A stretch of 64,000 nt of DNA from Artocarpus heterophyllus (taxonomy: Eukaryota; Streptophyta; Magnoliopsida; Rosales; Moraceae): positions 7,649,219 to 7,713,218 of the forward strand of contig CM046341.1 of NCBI GenBank assembly GCA_025403435.1. The letters run 5' to 3'. The number at the start of each line of letters is the position of its first letter. The first letter of the stretch is position 1. The notes under the pieces are model-generated. The model was given only the letters and a program-made list of their open reading frames with translations. It ran no database searches and was not told the origin of the DNA. Of the stretch, positions 35,447 through 46,453 are shown piece after piece. Made by a program: the position numbers and the translations under genes.

Positions 35447-36031
35447 TCAACTTGAGAGAGCTTTTGTGAGAATATCTACAAGTTGATTTTCTGAACAAAT
35501 TTTGGGCAACTCCACAATTTTTCCTTCTATTTTTTCTTTGATGAAGAATCTGTCCACCTTGACATGTTTTGTACGGTCATGTTGAACTGAATTGTGAGCA
35601 ATATCACAAATAACTTTTTTGTCACAATACAATTAAATTGGTTGTTAAGGTGGATAGCCTAAATCTTGAAAGAGAAATTTTAGTCATGCTTCGCACAATC
35701 CCAGGGCTAGTCCTTGGTATTCAGCTTCTGCACTTGAAGGTGGAACAACATATTATTTCTTACTCCTTCATGTAACAATATTACCTCCAACAAAGGTGAA
35801 GTAGCCTGAAGTAGAACGTCTATCATCAATTGCCCCAGCCCAGTCAACATCAGTATACACGTCTATACTTTGAAATTCTGTATTTTTGGAGAATAAAATT
35901 CTCTTTCCAAGAGCAGACTTAAGGTATCTCATAATACACGCCACTGTCTTCATATGTTGTTCTCCAGTATTATGCATGAACTGGCTGACAACACTCAATG
36001 CATGGGCTAGATCTGGTTTGGTGTGAGCCAA
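35447..36031 (-). pseudogene. Copia B RNase H remnant
   Basis: Two open pieces. 35,768-36,031 reads ARTKPDLAHA-type sequence (AHTKPDLAHALSVVSQFM), then VYTDVDWAGAIDDRRSTSGY. 35,447-35,632 holds the end of the domain (VQHDRTKHVKVDRFFIKEK and ENQLVDILTKAL). Stops lie between them. Confidence 0.8.
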
Positions 36032-36136
36032 GTATTATAGCCTCCCAATAAGTCTTTGATATCTTCCTTTGCCCGGCCAAACCTAATCAGTCCTAATACA
36101 TAGCTTCAGTCCCTCTTCTATTGGGGTGTCAGTAGG

Positions 36137-36950
36137 TTAACATGCTGACATACTAGTCTCCTGTAACAAATCCAAGGCATACTTCCTTTGAGAAAGAAAG
36201 ATACCTTCCTTAGATCGAGAAACTTTGATCCCAAGAAAATACTTCAAAGGTCCCAAATCCTTCATCTTGAATTCTTGTGATAAGTATCTTTGAAGAGCTT
36301 CCCTTTCCTCCTCATCATTTCCTGTCACCACCATGTCATCACATATACATTGAGGGCAGTGAGTTTACCTTGTTTTTTCTTGAGGAATAAAGTGTGATCA
36401 GAGTTGCTCTGATGATAACCAAAGTCTTTCATTGACTTTGTGAATCTCCCAAATAAGCTCTGGGAGATTGCTTCAATCCATATAGAGATTTCTTTAGTCT
36501 ACACACCTTTTGATTTTTCTTTTTTGGTATCGTGAATCCTGGTGGGACCTTCATATACACTTCTTCGAATAAGGCTCTATGAAGAAATGCATTCTTTACA
36601 TCAAACTGATGCAGCAGCTAATCCAGATTTGTAGTTAAAGACAACAGAACACGTATTGTGTCAATTTTAGCTACTTGCGTAAATATATCAGTGTAGTCTA
36701 TTCCATAAGTCTAAGTATATCCTTTTGCCACTAGCCTTGTTTTGAATGTTCAATGGAACTATCTATCTTGTATTTCACAGTGTAAATCCACATGCAACCA
36801 ACTGGATTCTTTCTTGGAGAAAGATCAACAAGTTTCCATGTCTCATTATCTTGAAGGGGTTTCCTCTCCTTGTTCATGGCAACTTTCCACATAGGGTCAT
36901 TTAAATTTTCCTGCACACTAATAGGACTAAATAAAGTAGACAATCAATTT
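36137..36950 (-). pseudogene. Copia B reverse transcriptase remnant
   Basis: N-terminal block at 36,731-36,943 (MWKVAMNKERKPLQDNETWKLV). A middle block near 36,450-36,620 ([13 protein letters not shown] and [13 protein letters not shown], in broken frame). C-terminal block at 36,137-36,334 (KMKDLGPLKYFLGIKVSRS). At the catalytic YVDD site (about 36,340) one base is missing, so the motif is split by a frameshift. Confidence 0.8.
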
Positions 36951-37192
36951 ACAAATGACTAATTTGATATTGACAAGTGACAGTTAGACACATAGTAACT
37001 CATGGGATATTTGGCTTTGCTAGTGAGGTCAACTTCGTATGTGGCTTTAGGGATACCTCTATTTTGTCATGGAAGAAGAATTTTTCTGATTGAATCCAAT
37101 GTTGTCGTGGAAACATCCTCTGCAAATGATTGACTATCATTTTGTGGTATGAGGGACTTAAATTTGACGAGGATGGAATCACTTCTACATCT

Positions 37193-38116
37193 AGGATTTC
37201 TTGACTACTTTGATTGCTTGATTCATCTTCTCTTGTTTCCTGGTCACACATTTTAGCTTGAGAATCATTGCCATCCTCACTTAAAGTCTTGTCACCCTCA
37301 TTTTGATGAATTTTAGCCTCAACAGATTGTTGACGTTCCTCTAAGGGATAATCATAAGTGAGGTTTGAATTTTTTACACATTATACTCCCCAAAAAATTT
37401 AGGCTTAGATGGGAAATACATCGTATCTTCATGAAAAACAACATCTATGGTAATGACCATTCGCTTTGATGGAGGATGATAACATCGATACCCCTTTTGA
37501 TGCATAGCGTGTCCTGCAAAAACTATAACATAGTGCTCAAGGATCTAGATTTTTTTTTTTATGTATGTATACAAATACCACACAACTAAATACATGAGGA
37601 GGTAAATTAGGAACATTTGGAGCAACAATTGCTTCATTTAGAACCTAGAAGGGCTTAGGATTTCCTGACAACATTGATTGCTTGATTCATCCTCTCTTGT
37701 CTCATGGTCACACAATTCAGTGTGGGAATCATTACTATCATCACTTAAAGTCTTGTTACCCTCATTTGATGAATTTTAGCCTCAACAGATTGTTGACCTT
37801 CCTCTAAGGGAAAATCAAATATAACTATTTGAATTTTTGACTCATTATACTCCCCTGAAATTTATGTTCAAATGGGAAATACATCATATCTTCATGAAAA
37901 ACAACATCCATGGTAACGAACATTCGCTTTCATGGAGGATGATAACATCGACACCCCTTTTGATGCATAGCTTACACTACAAAAAACACAACATAGTGCC
38001 CAAAGAGCTTGCTTGTTTTGTTTATATAGGTGTGCAAATGCTACACAAGCAAATACATGAGGAGGTAAATTAGGTACATTTGGAGCAGCAATTGCTTCAT
38101 TTAGAACCTAGAAGGG
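37193..38116. repeat. 464-bp tandem duplication inside copia B
   Basis: Copy 1 at 37,193-37,653 and copy 2 at 37,657-38,116 match along their length, both running from AGGATTTC to CTAGAAGGG. They cover the region between integrase and RT. The copies differ at many positions, so the duplication is not recent. Confidence 0.85.
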
Positions 38117-38189
38117 GGTCTGGAAGCCAATAGAAGTAGAAGGTACCTGGTTAATCAAGTATGCTATAGAGGTAAATGCACCTCCTCCT

Positions 38190-38203
38190 CCCCCCCCCCC
38201 CCC
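38190..38203. repeat. Poly(C) tract
   Basis: Fourteen consecutive C after CCTCCTCCT, the longest C run noticed in the window. It lies just past the 464-bp duplication. Confidence 0.9.
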
Positions 38204-38269
38204 AATGGGACAATGGCATATAGCTTCAATCAATGATGCCTAAACAACCCAAACAAGTGGCGATGTTTT

Positions 38270-38890
38270 CATTCAGTAACACTATTTTGTTGTGGTGTAT
38301 CGACACGAGTAGTTTAATGGATAATACCTTGTAATTCCAGATATTTTTGAAGCTTTGAACTTTTGTATTCTCCTCCATTATCGCTATGTAAAACCCAGAT
38401 TTCGTGCATTGAACTGAGTACTAATCATTTTATGAAACGTTTGAAATAATGAGTTTGCCTCTTTTTGGACTTCATCAAACAAACCTAAGTTATTCTACTA
38501 CAATCATCAATAAATGTAACAAACCAACGCAACCCTCCAATAGATGGAACTTTTGATGCACCCATACATTAGAGTGTGTAACCTTAAAAGGAACTAGACT
38601 TTTATACAAGATTAATGAAAAGGAATTCTATGACTTTTTGCCAGTTCACAAACATCACACTTTAAACTAGAAATACCAAGGTTTGTAAATAAATTTGGAA
38701 ACAATTTTTTGAGATAACCAAATGATGCATAACCTAGACGCCTATGCCATGACCAAATTTCTAATTTCTTCTTTTCTCCAAACCCGTTTGCCATTAAAGC
38801 TTGACCTAACTTGTCAAAGTTTGTTGATGCCAAGTCTAGGTAATGCAAGTTCCCTTGCCTAATACCACAACCAATCATTTGCCTTATTCG
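38270..38890 (-). pseudogene. Copia B integrase remnant
   Basis: The open stretch 38,612-38,878 contains WHRRLGYASFGYLKKLFPN and CDVCELAKSHRIPF, the pre-integrase and zinc-binding parts. Lower coordinates hold the core in broken frame. Homologous to copia A 27,423-28,110. Confidence 0.75.
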
Positions 38891-39088
38891 GATGTCCTCA
38901 AATTCACAATGATCAAGCCAAAAAATTACAACACAAGATATGGTAGTGGTTATTTGGGAAATAGATAAAAGATTATAATTTAATGAAGGAACAACAAATA
39001 CAAAATCTAATTTTAATGTACTAATAAGAGATAAAGATCCTTCCCCAATAAATAAGGTCGAGGTGCCATTGCCAGTGGAAACATTTTT

Positions 39089-39400
39089 TTATAAAGATGA
39101 TTTTAAGGGCGAAACTTGTCTCGAATTAAAAGTCATATAGTCAGTTGCACCAAAATTAACTATCCATGTACTACTAATAACAGGCATAAAAGTTTTTAGA
39201 GCCTTACCTGTATTTTCAAAGGTTGCAATTAGTGCTGACGAACTTTTAACAAGATTCGCATCTGGCTTTGTCTCAACAATAGTGGCTGTGAATCCTTGTT
39301 TATGGCTCTTCATTCGAGTATCCTAGAAATTTGGATATCCGATGATTTCAAGGCCTTGATCTTTAGTATGACCCTTTTTCGAGACTGGATGTACTAGATA
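39089..39400 (-). pseudogene. Copia B protease remnant
   Basis: The minus strand reads STWIVNFGATDYMTFNSRQV. The active-site D-S-G of copia protease has become N-F-G, so catalysis would be lost even without frame breaks. Confidence 0.7.
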
Positions 39401-39505
39401 AAGGACTTATTAACCGGTTTCTTTTGATTTTGCTGATTCTAAGTAGGTTTCTTTCAAGCCACCATGATAGAACTATCAAAGTCTTCGGCTTTCTCCTTTA
39501 GAGTG

Positions 39506-39510
39506 ATTCT
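39506..39510. repeat. Target-site duplication of copia D, left (ATTCT)
   Basis: Pairs with ATCCT at 44,938-44,942, one mismatch. Copia A has GATCCTTTATATGG uninterrupted at the equivalent place (28,664 on), which confirms the insertion point. Confidence 0.8.
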
Positions 39511-40259
39511 TGTTGTAGATGTGGAGCCAAATCAAGTCAACACCCCAGCAAAAAGGAAGAAAAAAGGGAGAAACGAGTGCTCGGAGGCAGAGAACCAGCG
39601 TCGCGGCTCTGCTAAGAGAGCGCCTAGGTGTTGGGGCAAGAGCGCCTAGGCGCTAGGAGCATAATGTCTAGGCGTTGAGTGAATGGCGCCTAGGCGCCAG
39701 GTGCATGGCGCCTAGGCGCTGCAGGGGAACGCCGCGGCGCCTAGGGGCTACAGGGGAACGCCGCAGCGCTCGTTTCGAGCACCGCGGCGCTAACGCACTA
39801 TGTTGCACGATATTTTTTGAGTCAGAGTCAAACTCAAAGGCCCTAAAAAAATAGGAAACTACTAGGGTTTTTCATTAGTTGCTATTTTTCTCTTCCTTTG
39901 GTTATAAATAGAAATAAGGTGGCTAGGGTTGTGTGTGTGTGACATTGAGAGTGGCATTATTTTGTGAAAGGCATAATTCTTGAGAGCTCAATCCTTGAGA
40001 GAGAAAAATTCTCATAGGGTGCTAGATATAAGAGAGTTTTGGTAAGCATAATGTGAGAGTGTGTAAGAAACTTCTCTTGTAATCTGTAATCTCCTTCATC
40101 ATAGTGGAATCTGCAAGCGGCAGAAACAGGACGTAGTCTCAATTTTGGACGAACCTGTATAGAATTTGGTGTCTCTCTTTTCTTCTTTTCTCCTATTTAT
40201 TTTCTATAATTATTTGTTCTTGCAATCCTTGGAATTAAGAGTCGACTAATTTCCCAACA
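39511..40259 (+). repeat. 5' LTR of copia D (749 bp)
   Basis: TGTTGTAGATGTGG...TTCCCAACA. Contains the palindrome array (39,615-39,798) and a TATA box (TTATAAATAG, about 39,902-39,911), followed by the transcribed leader. It is about 50 bp longer than the 3' LTR because of array length. Confidence 0.92.
39615..39798. repeat. GCGCCTAGGCGC palindrome array, 5' LTR
   Basis: Repeated variants of the 12-bp palindrome GCGCCTAGGCGC, plus GCCGCGGCGC and GCCGCAGCGC relatives, spaced by short GGGGCAAGA / GAATG / GCAGGGGAAC linkers. Extremely G+C-rich in an AT-rich region. It lies upstream of the LTR TATA box, that is, in U3. Confidence 0.9.
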
Positions 40260-40261
40260 AG

Positions 40262-40273
40262 TGGTATCAGAGC
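40262..40273 (+). other. Primer-binding site of copia D
   Basis: TGGTATCAGAGC, the standard initiator-methionine-tRNA complement, two bases after the LTR. Confidence 0.93.
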
Positions 40274-40293
40274 GGAGGTTTTGATCAAGAACG

Positions 40294-41398
40294 ATGACGG
40301 GAGAAGAAGGTTCGGCAGCCGGTATCAACAAATTTGACGGTTCAGATTTTTTCTATTAGAGGATGCAAGTTGAAGACTACCTTTATAGCAGGAAACAGCA
40401 CTTGCCCTTGGGTAATAAGCCCAAAGGCATGAAGGATGAGGAGTGGAATTTCCTTGATAGACAGGTGCTCAGTGTGATCTGTTTGACCTTGTCAAAGAAC
40501 GTTGCCCACAACGTTGCAAAGGAGACTACTACAGCAGGGATGAGGAAGGCTCTGTCAGAGATGTATGAGAAGCCCTCAACCAATAACAAGGTACATCTCA
40601 TGAAGAAGCTTTTTAATTTAAAGATGCTTGAAGGTGCCTCGGTGGTAAAGCATCTGAACAGTTTCAACACCGTCCTGAACCAATTGATCTTGGTAGAGAT
40701 TAAATTCGATGATGAGATCAATGCCCTAATCCTCTTGGCCTCGTTACCGAACAGTTGGGAACCCATGAGGGTGGCCATTACAAATTCTCTTGGAAATGCA
40801 AAATTGAAGTTTGTTGATGTCAGAAACTCTATTCTGGAGGAAGAAGTTCACAGGAAGGACTCAGGTGAAGCCTCATTGTCGAACTCAGCCCTTAATGTTG
40901 ATAATAGGGGAAGGAAACTTGAGAGGCATTCCAACAGGGATAATGGCAAGAGAGGCAAGTCGAGGAATGGGAGAAGCAAGTCAAGGAACGGTAGGAGTAT
41001 GGAATGCTGGAACTGTGGAAAGACTAGCCACTTAAAGAAGAACTGCAGGGCTCCAAGGAAGAACCAAGACAAGAATAATGACGCAGCTAACACCGCCACT
41101 GAAGAGCAACAGGATGCCTTAATCTTGTCAGTTTACAGTTCTTTTGATTCGTGGGTGATAGATTCAGGAGTATCATTCCACACCACTGCACACCGCCATG
41201 TCCTAGAGAATTGTGTTGCTAGAAATCATGGTAAGGTTTATCTTGCTAATAGAGAAACTTTGGATATTGTTGGCATTGGAGATGTCAGTTTAAAAATGCC
41301 TAATGGGTCTGTGTGGAAGATTCATAAGGTGAGACATGTTCCTAAACTAATGCGCAACTCGATTTCGGTGGGCAACTGGATGACGAAGGACATAAAGT
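40294..41398 (+). pseudogene. Copia D gag and protease
   Basis: The ATG at 40,294 opens a gag whose codon 22 is a TAG (in place of a conserved tryptophan before RMQVEDYL); the frame is then open for 345 codons from 40,363. The UBN2 gag region is followed by a basic, serine/asparagine-rich linker and a perfect zinc knuckle, CWNCGKTSHLKKNC (41,005-41,046). The protease active site reads WVIDSGVSFHTT (about 41,152-41,187). The frame ends at 41,398 by frameshift. Confidence 0.9.
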
Positions 41399-42665
41399 GA
41401 CCTTCAATTGTGGAGGTTGGAAATTCATGAAAAGAGCGATGGTTGTTGCTCGAGGATGCAAGGCCGGAACTCTCTACATGAACTCTAGTTGCAGAGATAC
41501 CATAGCAGTTGCTGATTCTGCTGCTAATACCGAGCTATGGCATTATAGGCTCGGTCACATGAGTGAGAAGGGTATGAAGGTGCTTCACTGCAAAGGAAAA
41601 CTGTCGGGTTTGAAAACTGTTGATCACAGTTTGTGTGAAGCCTGCATCTTTGGTAAACAGAAGAGAGTCAGTTTCTCAAAGATGGGTAAAGAGCCTAAGT
41701 CTAGGAAATTGGAGCTAGTTCACACTGATGTGTGAGGGCCTGCGCCGGTGACTTCCCTTGGTGGCGTAAATTACTATGTGACATTCATAGATGACTCAAG
41801 CAGGAAGGTATGGGTTTACTTTCTGAAAAACAAATCTGATGTCTTTGATGCTTTCAAGAGATGGAAAGCCATGGTGGAGAACGAGACAGATTTGAAGGTG
41901 AAGTGCTTACAGTCTGACAATAGGGGAGAGTATTTAGATGAAGATTTCAAGTGATACTGTACTGAGAATGGAATAAAGATGAGAAAAACCATTCCAGGAA
42001 AACCACAACAAAATGGGGTAGCTGAGAGGATGAACAGGACTTTAAACGAGGGTGCCAGAAGCATGAGGTTGCATGCGGGGCTGCCAAAGATGTTCTGAGC
42101 TGAGGCAATTAATACAGCTGCTCATCTGATTAACAGAAGTCCATAAACACCGCTAAAGTTCAAGCCATCGGATGAAGTCTGGAGCCATAAAAAGGTTGAT
42201 CTCTCTTACTTGAGAGTGTTTGGGTGTGTTTCCTATGTTTACATTGATTCTGCTGCTAGAAGTAAACTGGATGCCAAGTCAAATAAGTGTTTTCTGGTTG
42301 GCTATGGTGGACTTGAGTTTGATTATCGTCTCTAGGATGACCAAAGTCAGAAGATTATCAGAAGCAAGGATGTGATCTTCAATGAAGGTATTCTGTACAA
42401 GGACAGAGACAATACTGACTCCAGGGGTTCAGGTTCTGAAGACAAGAAGCCTGAGGTGATTCCATTTAAGGATCTTCCTAAAATGGAGGTGCAAAATCCA
42501 GAGGTTGAAGACCAAGAAGACATAGCTCCAGAAGGAAACCAGAGGACTCATGCCACACCAGTCAGGAGGTCTAGCAGGACCATCAGACCACCGCAGAGAT
42601 ACTCCTCTTCTCTGCATTACATCTTGTTGACCGACAAAGGAGAGCCAGAGAGCCGTGGAGGCTAA
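41397..42665 (+). pseudogene. Copia D integrase
   Basis: The zinc-binding part (LWHYRLGHMSEKG, then CEACIFGKQKRVSF about 30 residues later) is open to 41,735, where the W of the conserved WGP has become TGA. The core continues with FIDDSSRKVWVYFL, QSDNRGEYLDED, a stop at 41,952, and QQNGVAERMNRTLN (catalytic E). Further stops precede the C-terminal VFGCVSYV and SNKCFLVGY blocks. The linker to RT is acidic and ends with RRSSRTIRPPQRY. Confidence 0.9.
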
Positions 42666-42735
42666 AGATTCGATCAAGTGGGAGTTAGCCATAAGGGATG
42701 AGATGGATTCGTTAATGTCCAATCAGACATGACAA

Positions 42736-44180
42736 TTGATAAAGTTACCACAGGGCAAAAAGGCCTTGCACAATAAGTGGGTATACAGGATTAAAGATGA
42801 ATCTGACGGCAGCAAACGGTATAAAGCAAGGTTGGTAGTAAAAGGCTTTCAGCAGAAAGAAGGCATCGACTTCAATGAGATTTTTTCTCCGGTGGTGAAG
42901 CTAACCACGATTAGAACGGTACTTGCGCTTGTGGCAAATGAGGACTTGTTCTTGGAACAGTTGGATGTGAAGACAGCTTTTCTCCATGGTGATTTGGGGG
43001 AGAAGATCTACATGAAGCAGCCACAAGGGTTCAAAGTATCGGGTAAGGAGAACTTAGTGTGCAAACTTTAGAAGAGCTTGTATGGCCTCAAACAAGCTCC
43101 CAGGTAGTGGTACAAGAAGTTTGACAGGTTCATGTGCAGCAACGGTTTCTTGAGGTGTCAGGGAGATCATTGTTGTTATGTGAAGATTTTTGGTGAATCT
43201 TACATCATACTGTTGCTATATGTCGATGACATGCTGATAGCAGGAGGTTGCAAATAGGAGATCGACAAGCTGAAGAAGGAGCTGTCTAAGGAGTTTGCAA
43301 TGAAGGATTTGGGTGCTGCAAAACAAATCCTTAGGATGAGAATAATGAGGAATCGTAATAATCTGAAACTGTCACAGGAAGAATATGTTGAAAAGGTGCT
43401 GAGCAGATTCAACATGGGTAATGTGAAGCCTATGAATACTCCTTTGGCCAGTCACTTCAAGTTATCAAAGGAGCAATCACCGACCACGGAGCAGGAACGA
43501 GACCACATGGCCAAGGTGCCTTATGCTTCCGCTATAGGTAGCCCTATGTATGCCATGGTTTATACCAGACCGAACATTGCACATGCAGTGGGAGCTGTGA
43601 GTAGGTACATGAGCAATCCAAGAAAGCAGCATTGGGAAGCAGTGAAGTGGATTCTCAGATATCTGAGAGGTACTGCAGGTTTAGCATTGTGTTTCAAGAA
43701 GTCAACTTGGGACTACAGGGCTATGTTGATGCTGATATGGCTGGAGACATTGATGGCAGAAAAAGTACCATTGGTTATGTCTACACTTTGGGTGGCACTG
43801 CAATTAGTTGGGTCTCGAAGCTGTAAAAGATAGTTGCACTCTCTACAACAGAAACAGAGTATGTGGCAATGACAGAAGCGAGCAAGGAGATGATTTGTTT
43901 GCGGTCGTTTCTGGATGAACTGGGTCACAAGCAGGAAAGGAGTGCATTACATAGTGACAGTCAGAGCGCCATTCACTTGGAAAAAAATCTCGCATTTTAT
44001 GCTAGGACGAAGCATATACAACTGCGGTATCACTTCATCAGGTCGGCTTTGGAAGATGGAGTGTTGAAGCTTGAGAAGATTCTTGGGAGTCAGAATCCAG
44101 TAGATATGCTCACCAAGACAGTTCCGATTGAGAAACTGAAGTTGTGCGCAACTTCAGTTAGACTTCTCCAAGAGGCGTGA
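42736..44180 (+). pseudogene. Copia D reverse transcriptase and RNase H
   Basis: RT blocks are easy to read: WVYRIKDESDGSKRYKARLV, DFNEIFSPVVKLTTIRTVLA, QLDVKTAFLHGDL, then (after a stop at 43,069) SLYGLKQAPR, and an intact catalytic YVDD at 43,219-43,230. RNase H follows ([17 protein letters not shown], then [17 protein letters not shown] in a shifted frame), with the LSTTETEYVAMTEASKE block and the tail SQNPVDMLTKTVP. The stops at 43,069, 43,108 and 43,826 fit K- or Q-codon losses. Confidence 0.9.
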
Positions 44181-44225
44181 GAAGTCGTTGCCACTGCAGT
44201 TGGAGACATGGTGATTGATTAGTCT

Positions 44226-44238
44226 CCAAGTGGGAGAT
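44226..44238 (+). other. Polypurine tract of copia D
   Basis: CCAAGTGGGAGAT directly before the TG of the 3' LTR; the usual start for plus-strand DNA synthesis. Confidence 0.85.
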
Positions 44239-44937
44239 TGTTGCAGATGTGGCGCTAAATCAAGTCGACACCCCAACAAAAAGGAAGAAACAAGGGAGAA
44301 ACGAGTGCTCGGAGGCAGAGAACCAACGCTGCGGCTCTGCCAAGAGAGCGCCGCGGCGTTGGGGCAAGAGCGCCTAGGCGCCAAGTGGAGAGCGCCTAGG
44401 CGCTAGGAGCATTATGTCTAGGCGTCGAGTGAATGGCGCCTAGGCGCTGCAGGGGAGCGCCGCAACGCTGCGCTGACGCGCTGTGTTACACGATATTTTT
44501 TGAGTCAGAGTCAAACTCAAAGACCCTAAAAAAATAAGAAACTACTAGAGTTTCCTATTAGTTGCTATTTTTCTCTTCCTTTGGTTATAAATAGACATAA
44601 GGTGGCTAGGGTTGTGTGTGTGGCATTGAGAGTGGCATTATTTTGTGAGAGGCATAATTCTTGAGAGCTCAATCCTTGAGAGAGAAAAATTCCCATAGGG
44701 TGCTAGATAGAGAGTTTTGATAAGCACAATTTGAGAGTGTGTGAGAAACTTCTCTTGTAATCTGTAATCTCCTTCATCATAGTATAATCTGCAAGCGGCA
44801 GAAACATGACGTAGTCTTAATTTTGGACGAACCTATATAAAATTTGGTGTCTCTCTTTTCTTCTTTTCTCCTATTTATTTTCTGCAATTATTCGTTCTTG
44901 CGATTCTTGGAATTAGGAGTTGACTAATTCTCCAACA
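44239..44937 (+). repeat. 3' LTR of copia D (699 bp)
   Basis: TGTTGCAGATGTGG...CTCCAACA. Contains a shorter palindrome array (44,343-44,482) and the same TATAAATAG box near 44,584. Confidence 0.92.
44343..44482. repeat. GCGCCTAGGCGC palindrome array, 3' LTR
   Basis: Fewer units than the 5' LTR and a different unit order, so the array changed length after or during insertion. Confidence 0.88.
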
Positions 44938-44942
44938 ATCCT

Positions 44943-45590
44943 TTGTATGGCCTTTTGTCGAATCAGAGAGTAACACTCCTCCAAATCATGATGGTGTCTT
45001 TTCATAGAATCTCTCCACGAACTTGTTTGAACTCTTTGTCTAACCTGGCAAGAAAGATGTGCACCTATTAGTCTTTCAACAGACTTTTTATACAATGTAA
45101 CATCATTGGGATCATGCATAGCTGCCTTATCACGATGATCAAGTTCCTGAAATATTTCTATCAATTCTTTATAGTACTCAAAGAGTGACCTTCCATCTTG
45201 TTTGGCAGCAGAGGCCTTTTGATTCAAGTAGAAAATCTGCACTCGAAATTTCTCGAGCCATGGGAATTCGTAGGTAATGCTTCATAATCTCTGGAGACAT
45301 TGATAAGAGCAACCATCTTTTCACTTTCTAATTCTTAGCATATCACTTCTCGTGCTCCTTAGATTACTTTTTAGGTGGTTTTGTACTGTCATAGATGTAA
45401 AAGAGTTTTTTCCTCTTAGCAAGGAGCATCCCCATAATTTGACACCAAACATCATAATTTGTCTCTGTAAAATGGATCCCGGCATTAAAAACTCCTTCTA
45501 ATTGGACAATTACTAGAAGCGATTTCTCTTCTGAAGGGTGTATTTTTTTGGCCCGCCATAGTTTCAAAGCAGAGGATAACCTCGGATTAT
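44943..45590 (-). pseudogene. Copia B gag remnant
   Basis: The minus strand holds QIFYLNQKASAAKQD, SLFEYYKELIEIFQELDHRD and (about 45,090) LYKKSVERLIGAHLSCQ, plus N-terminal pieces to 45,567. It is homologous to copia A gag and was cut from the protease region by copia D. A frame at 44,913-45,242 extends artificially into the copia D LTR. Confidence 0.78.
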
Positions 45591-46251
45591 AGAGAATCGT
45601 GATAGGATCCCAGAACCTGTACGAACTAGACGTGAATTGGTCAGAAACTGAGTGAACCGACAGGTGGAATGTAAATTTCTTACTAAACTGGATGGAAAAT
45701 GACTTGTCCTTTCATGTTGGGAGCACCTAAACGACTTGTTGTTTCCCTTCAAGGGGTGGATTTTTAGAGACTAAAACGACACGTCGTTTTTCTTAAAATA
45801 AAATAACACAAGACAAAAAACGACTTGTCGTTTTGTGTTATCTTCAACCTCTAGCAATGCATGCAAAGAGTGACCTGACGCGTGTTTTTTCTAGCAAGGA
45901 GCTTGCAACGGTTTTTTATTACATTGAAAATGCAGATTGATCAAAGGATTCTGAGGACCTCAATGGTGCAGGCTATTGAGCTTGAATTTAGTTGCAAGCA
46001 AATATGTTTTTTTTTTTTTTTTTGAATCTATTCAAAATCAAAAATAGTTTACGAAACCTGGTTTTTTTTTTTAATGGGCTTTTGCTATGCCTTTTTTTTC
46101 GAATTTGTTTGGGTGTCCTTTTTTCAACGAAAGAAATGGTTGTAGTGGTGGAAAGAAAAAAAAGAAAAAAAGGAACGGAGTAATGATAGTTTTGGAGGAA
46201 AAATAATGGCAGAACAGTTTTGGTCACCAAGAATGTTAAGCTCTAGTACCA

Positions 46252-46453
46252 TGAAGAAAGGGTTTATTGTATTCTTGAGTAAGAATGATACAATATGATC
46301 TATTTATAGATTAAAGAAAGACAACAATGAGTTGTTACACACATGTGACACATGGGATACATGAAATAGTGCACATGGTATGGTTTGGAATGAGTTCGAT
46401 GAGTAATATGAAGAATTAGTTGGTAGTGTATGGACAACCTAGACTATTCAACA
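46252..46453 (-). repeat. 5' LTR of copia B
   Basis: About 202 bp, preceded on the inner side by a GCTCTAGTACCAT primer-binding relic (46,239-46,251). Matches the 3' LTR at 35,181-35,382. Confidence 0.7.

Larger units (their letters stand above)
39511..44937 (+). mobile_element. Copia D, complete Ty1/copia element nested in copia B
   Basis: 5,427 bp. 5' LTR 39,511-40,259, primer-binding site 40,262-40,273, gag-pol 40,294-44,180, polypurine tract 44,226-44,238, 3' LTR 44,239-44,937, flanked by ATTCT/ATCCT. It splits the gag/protease region of copia B. The order gag, protease, integrase, RT, RNase H is that of Ty1/copia. One long frame would be expected; here it has at least eight stops and two frameshifts, many of them of the TGG-to-TAG/TGA or CAG/CGA-to-TAG/TGA type. 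Confidence 0.95.
35181..46453 (-). mobile_element. Copia B, full-length Ty1/copia with nested insertion
   Basis: 3' LTR 35,181-35,382 and 5' LTR 46,252-46,453, both about 202 bp. Reading leftward: primer-binding relic, leader, gag (44,943-45,570), interruption by copia D (39,511-44,937), zinc-knuckle/protease (39,089-39,400), integrase (38,270-38,890), a 464-bp internal duplication (37,193-38,116), RT (36,137-36,950), RNase H (35,447-36,031), polypurine tract at the LTR edge (minus strand of CTCCCCCTCAAG). Without copia D and its duplicated target bases the element is about 5.8 kb. No matching target duplication was seen at the outer ends (ACAGT versus ATAAT), consistent with recombination after insertion. 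Coding frames are all broken. Confidence 0.85.

Noticed and set aside
40383..42722. Several minus-strand frames over copia D
   Set aside because: Shadows of gag-pol on the opposite strand.
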